Positions 59,712-64,000 of a DNA stretch of 64,000 nucleotides are shown here, piece by piece (within the stretch, counting starts at the first letter, position 1; every line of letters starts with the position of its first letter). Below the pieces are notes generated by a model. That model was given only the letters and a program-made list of their open reading frames with translations. It was not told the DNA's origin and searched no databases. Source of the DNA: Nocardioides panzhihuensis (GTDB lineage: Bacteria > Actinomycetota > Actinomycetes > Propionibacteriales > Nocardioidaceae); NCBI RefSeq assembly GCF_013408335.1, contig NZ_JACBZR010000001.1, positions 4,689,501 to 4,753,500 on the forward strand, read 5' to 3'. A program made the position numbers and the translations under genes.

Positions 59712-60173
59712 ATGACCGAACTGCAAGGTGAATACGTCCCGAGCACGGCCGACTGGGTGCGCGAGCAGGTTGCCGCGTTCGAGGCCTCCGGCGGCGCCGA
59801 GGCCAACGTTCTCGAGCGCGACGGCAAGCCGATCATCCTGATCACCAACCGCGGCGCCAAGACCGGCGCCATCCGCAAGACCCCGCTGATGCGGGTCGAG
59901 CGCGACGGCCGCTACCTCGCGGTCGCCTCGATGGGCGGCAGCGACAAGAATCCCGCCTGGGTGGCCAACTTCCGCAAGTACCCCGACATGGCCCTCCAGG
60001 ACGGCGGGACCAAGAAGGCGTACGTCGCTCGCGAGCTCGCCGGCGAGGAGCGCGAGGAGTGGTGGGCCTATGCGGTGCAGACGTGGCCGACGTACGGGGA
60101 CTATCAGCCCAACACGTCCAGGGTCTTTCCGCTCTTCCTGCTGGAGCCCGCCGACGAGCAACCCGCCAGTTGA
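59712..60173 (+). CDS. Deazaflavin-dependent nitroreductase (Ddn) family protein
   Basis: A 153-residue F420/FDOR-type split-barrel protein: ILITNRGAKTGAIRKTPLMRVERDG and LAVASMGGSDKNPAWVANFRKYP are the family's cofactor-binding motifs. It probably reduces quinone-like or nitro compounds with F420H2, as Ddn of Mycobacterium does. It is divergent from menB with 56 bases between starts, which makes a link to menaquinone chemistry attractive. Confidence 0.9.
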   Translation: MTELQGEYVPSTADWVREQVAAFEASGGAEANVLERDGKPIILITNRGAKTGAIRKTPLMRVERDGRYLAVASMGGSDKNPAWVANFRKYPDMALQDGGTKKAYVARELAGEEREEWWAYAVQTWPTYGDYQPNTSRVFPLFLLEPADEQPAS

Positions 60174-60218
60174 CCGGCGTGTAACCGCGACAGTGCCACG
60201 ACTGTCGGTTCGCGACGC

Positions 60219-60224
60219 TAGGGT
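60219..60224 (+). promoter_or_regulatory. Leaderless -10 box of the ACT-domain gene
   Basis: TAGGGT ends 8 bases before the ATG at 60233. No good -35 is visible. Confidence 0.35.
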
Positions 60225-60232
60225 CTAGGGCC

Positions 60233-60844
60233 ATGCCGTTCCTGCTACGCGTCGAGCTGCCCGATGTCCCGGGTTCACTCGGTCGCCTTGCCTCCGCCAT
60301 CGGTGAAGCCGGTGGCGACATCGAGGCGATCGAGATCGTCGAGAAGAACAAGGTCGACGGAAGAGCTGTCGACGATGTGCTGCTCGAGACCCAACCGGGA
60401 ACGATGCCGGACTCCATCGTGTCGGCGTGCAACGAGCTCGAAGACGTGCACGTCGTGTGGATCTCCCGCTACGCCGCCGGGGGCAACCTCTTCCTCGACC
60501 TCGAGGCCGTCGAGGACCTCACCGAGAATGCCCACGAGGCGCTCGATCGACTCATCGACGTGCTGCCGCTGACCTTCCGCGCCGACTGGGCCATCCGCGT
60601 CCACCGCGTCAAGGGCATCAGCCGGTCCACCGACGGCTCGCCCGAGAACGTCCCCTTCATCGAGCTCGACCGCCCCGAGCGGATCGAGGTCGAGGGCGAG
60701 GACGAGAACATGTTCGCCGGTGCCCGCATCGACGGCAACGAGATCGTCCTCATCGGCCGCCGCGGCGGCCCCGACTTCCTCGACTCCGAGCTGGCCCGCC
60801 TCGGCCACCTCGCCTCGCTCGCCACCTCCATCGCCCGCTCCTGA
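60233..60844 (+). CDS. ACT domain-containing protein
   Basis: A 203-residue protein. The N-terminal ACT domain (LLRVELPDVPGSLGRLASAIGEAGGDIEAIEI in two parts) has the usual glycine-rich ligand loop, followed by a second predicted regulatory segment and a C-terminal domain of unknown type (FIELDRPERIEVEGEDENMFAGARI). It may sense an amino acid. No catalytic domain is attached. Confidence 0.8.
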   Translation: MPFLLRVELPDVPGSLGRLASAIGEAGGDIEAIEIVEKNKVDGRAVDDVLLETQPGTMPDSIVSACNELEDVHVVWISRYAAGGNLFLDLEAVEDLTENAHEALDRLIDVLPLTFRADWAIRVHRVKGISRSTDGSPENVPFIELDRPERIEVEGEDENMFAGARIDGNEIVLIGRRGGPDFLDSELARLGHLASLATSIARS

Positions 60845-60865
60845 CAGGCCGAGGCGTCAGTCCCG

Positions 60866-60949
60866 CCGACCGACGTGACGTCTCGGCCGACCGACGTGAC
60901 GTCTCGGCCGACCTGAGTGACGTGTCGGCCGACCTGAGTGACGCCTCGG
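60866..60949. repeat. Four tandem 21-bp repeats
   Basis: Units at 60866, 60887, 60908 and 60929 are built on CCGACCKGAGTGACGTCTCGG (21 bp, split here only as CCGACC and TGACGTCTCGG cores). The first two are identical; the third and fourth have GTGTCGG and GCCTCGG variants. CCGAGGCGTCA (60849-60859) at the left is the inverse of TGACGCCTCGG (60939-60949), so the whole block can fold. It lies between the ACT and recD stops. Confidence 0.85.
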
Positions 60950-60958
60950 CGTGGGCGG

Positions 60959-62716
60959 TCAGTGGTGGCCGAGGCGCTGCCGGAGACCGGAGGCGCGCTG
61001 GGCCCGGCGGGTGATCGCGGCGGTGACAGCGTCGGGGGTGCCGACGATGCGTACGCGCTCCTGCGCCCTGGTGACGGCCGTGTAGAAGAGCTCGCGGGTG
61101 AGCAGCGGCGAGTCGTCGGGCGGGAGCAGGACGGTGACGGATCTGGCCTGGCTGCCCTGCGACTTGTGGACGGTCATCGCGTGCAGGGTCTCGATGTCAC
61201 CGAGACGTGAGGGCGAGTACGACGCGCCACCCGCGATCGCAACCCGAAGATCACCGCCGGCGTCGGTGTAGGTGACGCCGGTGTCGCCGTTGAAGAGTCC
61301 AAGGCCGTAGTCGTTGGCGGTGACGAGGACCGGGCGGCCCGGGTACCACTCGTGGCCCCAGCCGATGCCGAGCGCCTCGCCGGTCGTCTCGGCGAGGCCG
61401 CGCTCGACCAGCCGGTTCCAGTGGGCCACGCCCCAGGGGCCGTCGCGGTGGGCGCAGAGCAGCCGCGACTCGTCGAGCATGCGTACGCAGCGCTCCGCAT
61501 CACCCACGAGCGCGGCCTCGTGCAGGGCGACGGCGTGCGCGACGAGGTCGCGCTCGACCGCGGCCATCATGGCCTCGTCAACAGGGTCGACGAGCTCGAC
61601 CGCGGGGTCGCCCCCGTTGAGCACCTCGAGCGCGGCATCGGCGTCGCCGTCCCGCAGCGCCGCCGCCAGCGCGCCGATCGCGCCACCGAAGCGATGGGTG
61701 GTGCGGAGCGCGGCCACCGCGTCAGGCGAGCGCACGGCGAGCCCGGCGACGAGGTCGGAGAGCACCGCCCCGGCCTCGACGCTGGCCAGCTGGTCTGGGT
61801 CGCCGACGAGGATCAGGCGCGCTTCCGGCCGCACCGCCTCGAGCAGCCGGGCCATCATCGTCAGCGAGACCATGCTCGTCTCGTCGACGACGATCACGTC
61901 GTGCGGCAGCCGGTTGGTGCGGTGGTGCTTGAACCTGGTCGACGATCCGGGTCGCCAACCGAGCAGCCGGTGAAGGGTCGACGCGGTCAGCCCGGAGAGG
62001 CGAGCGCGGTCGGCCGCGGTGAACTGCGGCGCCAGCTGAGCACTCTCGACCGCCTCCTGCAGCCGCGCGGCCGCCTTGCCGGTCGGGGCGGTCAGCGCGA
62101 CCCGCAACGGCGTCGAGGACTGCTCGGTGAGCAGCGCCAGCAGGCCTGCCACGGTCGTCGTCTTGCCGGTGCCGGGACCGCCGGTGAGGACCGTCGTGGA
62201 CTGCCGGGCGGCGGCGAGCGCGGAGGCACGCTGCTCGGCGTACCCCTCCCCCGGGAAGAGTCGGGCCGCGGTCGCCTCCAGCAGGGCCTCGTCGGCCACC
62301 GGCCGGGGCGAGGCCAGGCGGGCGAGCAGGTCGTCGCGTACCTGTCCTTCCTCGCGGTGATAGCGGTCGAGGTAGAGCAGGCCGTCCTCGACCTGCACCA
62401 GGGACTGGGCCGCCAGGGGACTGTCGGCGACGGCCTCCAGCCAGCCGGCGGCGGCCGGCCACGGCAGCGTCTCCTCGGTCTCCCGCAGCGCGGCCAGGTC
62501 GACGCACACCGAGCCGTGCCGGATCGCGCGGACCGCCAGCGCCACTGCCAGCCGCACCTCGTCGCGCGTCTCGCCCGCGAGCGTGGCCGCACGGGTCGCG
62601 ACGTGGACGTCGGCAGCGGTCAGCACGCCCTCGCGGTTGAACGACGCGAGCAGGCCGGTCGCGGACCGGGCCAGGCGTGCGTCGAAGGGGTCCTGGGATT
62701 CCCAGCGCTCGATCAT
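60959..62716 (-). CDS. recD: Exodeoxyribonuclease V alpha subunit
   Basis: A 585-residue SF1B helicase. Walker A is TGGPGTGKTTT, motif Ia APTGKAAARL, Walker B VIVVDETSMV, motif III LVGDPDQLAS, motif V AMTVHKSQGSQ and motif VI YTAVTRAQERV. It forms the RecBCD recombination/repair complex with RecB and RecC. It overlaps the recB stop by ATGA. The ATG at 62716 is chosen for this overlap. Confidence 0.94.
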   Translation of the reverse strand: MIERWESQDPFDARLARSATGLLASFNREGVLTAADVHVATRAATLAGETRDEVRLAVALAVRAIRHGSVCVDLAALRETEETLPWPAAAGWLEAVADSPLAAQSLVQVEDGLLYLDRYHREEGQVRDDLLARLASPRPVADEALLEATAARLFPGEGYAEQRASALAAARQSTTVLTGGPGTGKTTTVAGLLALLTEQSSTPLRVALTAPTGKAAARLQEAVESAQLAPQFTAADRARLSGLTASTLHRLLGWRPGSSTRFKHHRTNRLPHDVIVVDETSMVSLTMMARLLEAVRPEARLILVGDPDQLASVEAGAVLSDLVAGLAVRSPDAVAALRTTHRFGGAIGALAAALRDGDADAALEVLNGGDPAVELVDPVDEAMMAAVERDLVAHAVALHEAALVGDAERCVRMLDESRLLCAHRDGPWGVAHWNRLVERGLAETTGEALGIGWGHEWYPGRPVLVTANDYGLGLFNGDTGVTYTDAGGDLRVAIAGGASYSPSRLGDIETLHAMTVHKSQGSQARSVTVLLPPDDSPLLTRELFYTAVTRAQERVRIVGTPDAVTAAITRRAQRASGLRQRLGHH

Positions 62717-64000
62717 GCGGTCGCTCCATCCAGGAGATCGGACAGCGCGATCGCGAGGGGTGCGGGCGGCTGCCAGGTGAAGACGCCGGTCGGGATGCCG
62801 TCGACGACGGGGGTGTCCGGACCGAGCATCCCGCGTACGTAGAGGTAGAGCACCCCACCGAGGTGCATCTCGGGGTCGTACCCGGGCAGACGCCAGCGCA
62901 GGAAGCGGTGCACCACCGCGGAGTAGAGCAGCGCCTGCAGCGGGTAGTGGGAGTGCAGCATCGCCTCGGCCAGCTTCGGCTGGGTGTAGTCCATCGCCTC
63001 CACCCCCAGGAAGTTGGTCTTGTAGTCGACGACCACGAATCGACCGTTCGGCAGGCGCAGCACCACGTCGACCGAGCCGGTCAGATAACCCCGCAGCGAC
63101 TGGTCCCCCAGCGGCGGGGTCTCGAGCCGGTCGGCGTACGTCACCATCGGGTCGTCCGTCGGAAGATGAGCTCGCAGCAGCGGGGCGAGATCGCGCAGGC
63201 GTACGTCGGGACCCCCCGGCGCGCGCGTGTCGCCGCCCGCCAGCGGGATCTCGAAGTCGAGCTCGCGGAGCCGGTCGCGCAACGGGATCTGGGCCAACGT
63301 CAGCCCGTCGGCCACAGGGCCGAGCGGGGTGAGGTTGAGCGGCAGCATCGCGGTCGCGAGCTCTTCGGCCGAGGCCGGGACCGGCCACCAGCGCAGCTGC
63401 TCACGGGTCTTCGTGAGCAGCTCTTCGGCCAGGTCAGGGGCCTCGGGGTCGGTGTGCTCCAGGACCGCGTGGACCAGCGACCCGAAGCCGGCGCCCTTGG
63501 GCAGCTCGGCCATCGGCGAGAGGTGCTCCTCAGCCGCACCGGGCTCAACGAGGTCGGCATCCTCGGCGAGGGGCTCGTCGTCGGTGCCCTCCACCTCCGG
63601 CTCCGAGGTCGCGACCACGCCTTCGTCGACCCGGATGAGCCCGGAGTAGGACGTACGCCGCCACTCCGCGTCCACCTCACGGGTGAACGCCCGCGCGGCG
63701 AGCAGGCCGGGCGACGCTGCTCGCACCGGCGGCGCCGCTGCAGCTGGGACGGCTTCCTCGGCCACCGGACCGCCGTGGCGCGCGACATTGCTCAGCAGCG
63801 TTGCCGCGTCCTCGTCGCTCGGCACCGGAACGCTGTCCGGAACCACCGCTTGACCAGGACCTCGCCCGAACAGCAGCCGGTGGAGGCCGCCGGTGGCGGT
63901 GTTGGCCGTCGGCGCCCACCATGCGACGACCTGCGACTGCGCTCGGGTCAGCGCGACGTAGAGATCGCGCAGCTCCTCGCCGATCTCCTCGCCCTGGTGT
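62713..64000 (-). CDS. recB: Exodeoxyribonuclease V beta subunit, C-terminal part
   Basis: The 3' 429 codons of recB; the gene continues past the window's right edge. The first visible residues LRDLYVALTRAQSQVV are the last helicase motif (VI). After a linker the PDDEXK_1 nuclease domain appears: SVDVVLRLPNGRFVVVDYKTN with the catalytic Asp and Lys, then QALLYSAVVHRFLRWRLPGYD. The ATGA overlap with recD fits the usual recB-recD order; recC is presumably upstream. Confidence 0.93.
   Translation of the reverse strand, partial: HQGEEIGEELRDLYVALTRAQSQVVAWWAPTANTATGGLHRLLFGRGPGQAVVPDSVPVPSDEDAATLLSNVARHGGPVAEEAVPAAAAPPVRAASPGLLAARAFTREVDAEWRRTSYSGLIRVDEGVVATSEPEVEGTDDEPLAEDADLVEPGAAEEHLSPMAELPKGAGFGSLVHAVLEHTDPEAPDLAEELLTKTREQLRWWPVPASAEELATAMLPLNLTPLGPVADGLTLAQIPLRDRLRELDFEIPLAGGDTRAPGGPDVRLRDLAPLLRAHLPTDDPMVTYADRLETPPLGDQSLRGYLTGSVDVVLRLPNGRFVVVDYKTNFLGVEAMDYTQPKLAEAMLHSHYPLQALLYSAVVHRFLRWRLPGYDPEMHLGGVLYLYVRGMLGPDTPVVDGIPTGVFTWQPPAPLAIALSDLLDGATA

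Noticed and set aside
60866..60949. CRISPR array
   Set aside because: Units are contiguous without spacers and there are no cas genes; it is a simple tandem repeat.

Overview
This window is high-GC chromosomal DNA from an actinobacterium. The evidence is the leaderless promoters with TANNNT -10 boxes, the many GTG starts, ATGA/GTGA-coupled operons, an F420/deazaflavin-type nitroreductase, tRNA-deaminase-associated protein, PaaX, HxlR and TetR regulators, and the constant use of CGTACG. Dispersed TGGTCGAGCTTGTCGAGACC repeats and overall gene content suggest a Nocardioides-like member of the Nocardioidaceae; that placement is inference. No phage, transposase or CRISPR array is visible.

Layout, left to right. 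1-4.1 kb: the end of an endonuclease/exonuclease/phosphatase-fold enzyme, then a TetR regulator with an ABC-2 exporter. 4.2-8.6 kb: a secreted RTX-type protein and a branched-chain 2-oxoacid dehydrogenase operon (E1alpha, E1beta, E2). 8.7-16.3 kb: membrane and DUF2855 proteins, a glutathionyl-hydroquinone-reductase-like enzyme, a repetitive Pro/Asp-rich secreted protein in an AT-richer island, and a GntR / dimethylargininase / aminotransferase locus. 16.4-20.3 kb: housekeeping genes (tyrosine phosphatase plus fructosamine kinase, tRNA-Ser(CGA), tadA and its partner, upp). 20.3-30 kb: DoxX, ThpR, VIT1-like transporter, amidohydrolase, a decayed YdcF/DUF218 pseudogene, acyl-CoA dehydrogenase, MFS exporter, lipoprotein, sirtuin, membrane proteins.

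30-38 kb: a four-gene coupled operon (alpha/beta hydrolase, ABC ATPase, ABC permease, fatty acid desaturase), a small operon led by a Tat-signal protein with a DUF4331 protein and a His-rich protein behind a CRP-like site, and a LuxR/DesK-type two-component pair. 38-47.3 kb: an HxlR/SRPBCC pair and a catabolic gene cluster (MHS-family transporter, amidohydrolase, acyl-CoA ligase, 3-hydroxyacyl dehydrogenase, acetoacetate-CoA ligase, crotonase, MarR). An identical 18-bp sequence, centred on the palindrome CAGGAWTCCTG, lies at both ends of this cluster and probably makes it one MarR regulon. 47.3-50.9 kb: small regulators and redox enzymes, including a TetR/aldo-keto reductase pair with twin operators. 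50.9-55.8 kb: an AztABCD-type zinc importer with two AztD-like lipoproteins and a divergent Zur-like box. 55.8-64 kb: AidB-like acyl-CoA dehydrogenase, PaaX-like regulator, amphi-Trp protein, menB, deazaflavin nitroreductase, ACT-domain protein, and recD with the end of recB.

Three small-scale patterns stand out. A dispersed element has inserted into coding sequence at least three times, leaving Ser/Thr-rich STSST-type peptides. 21-bp-period arrays share a TGACGTCTCGG core in three separate places. Compact palindromic operators sit in several divergent or pre-operon gaps.
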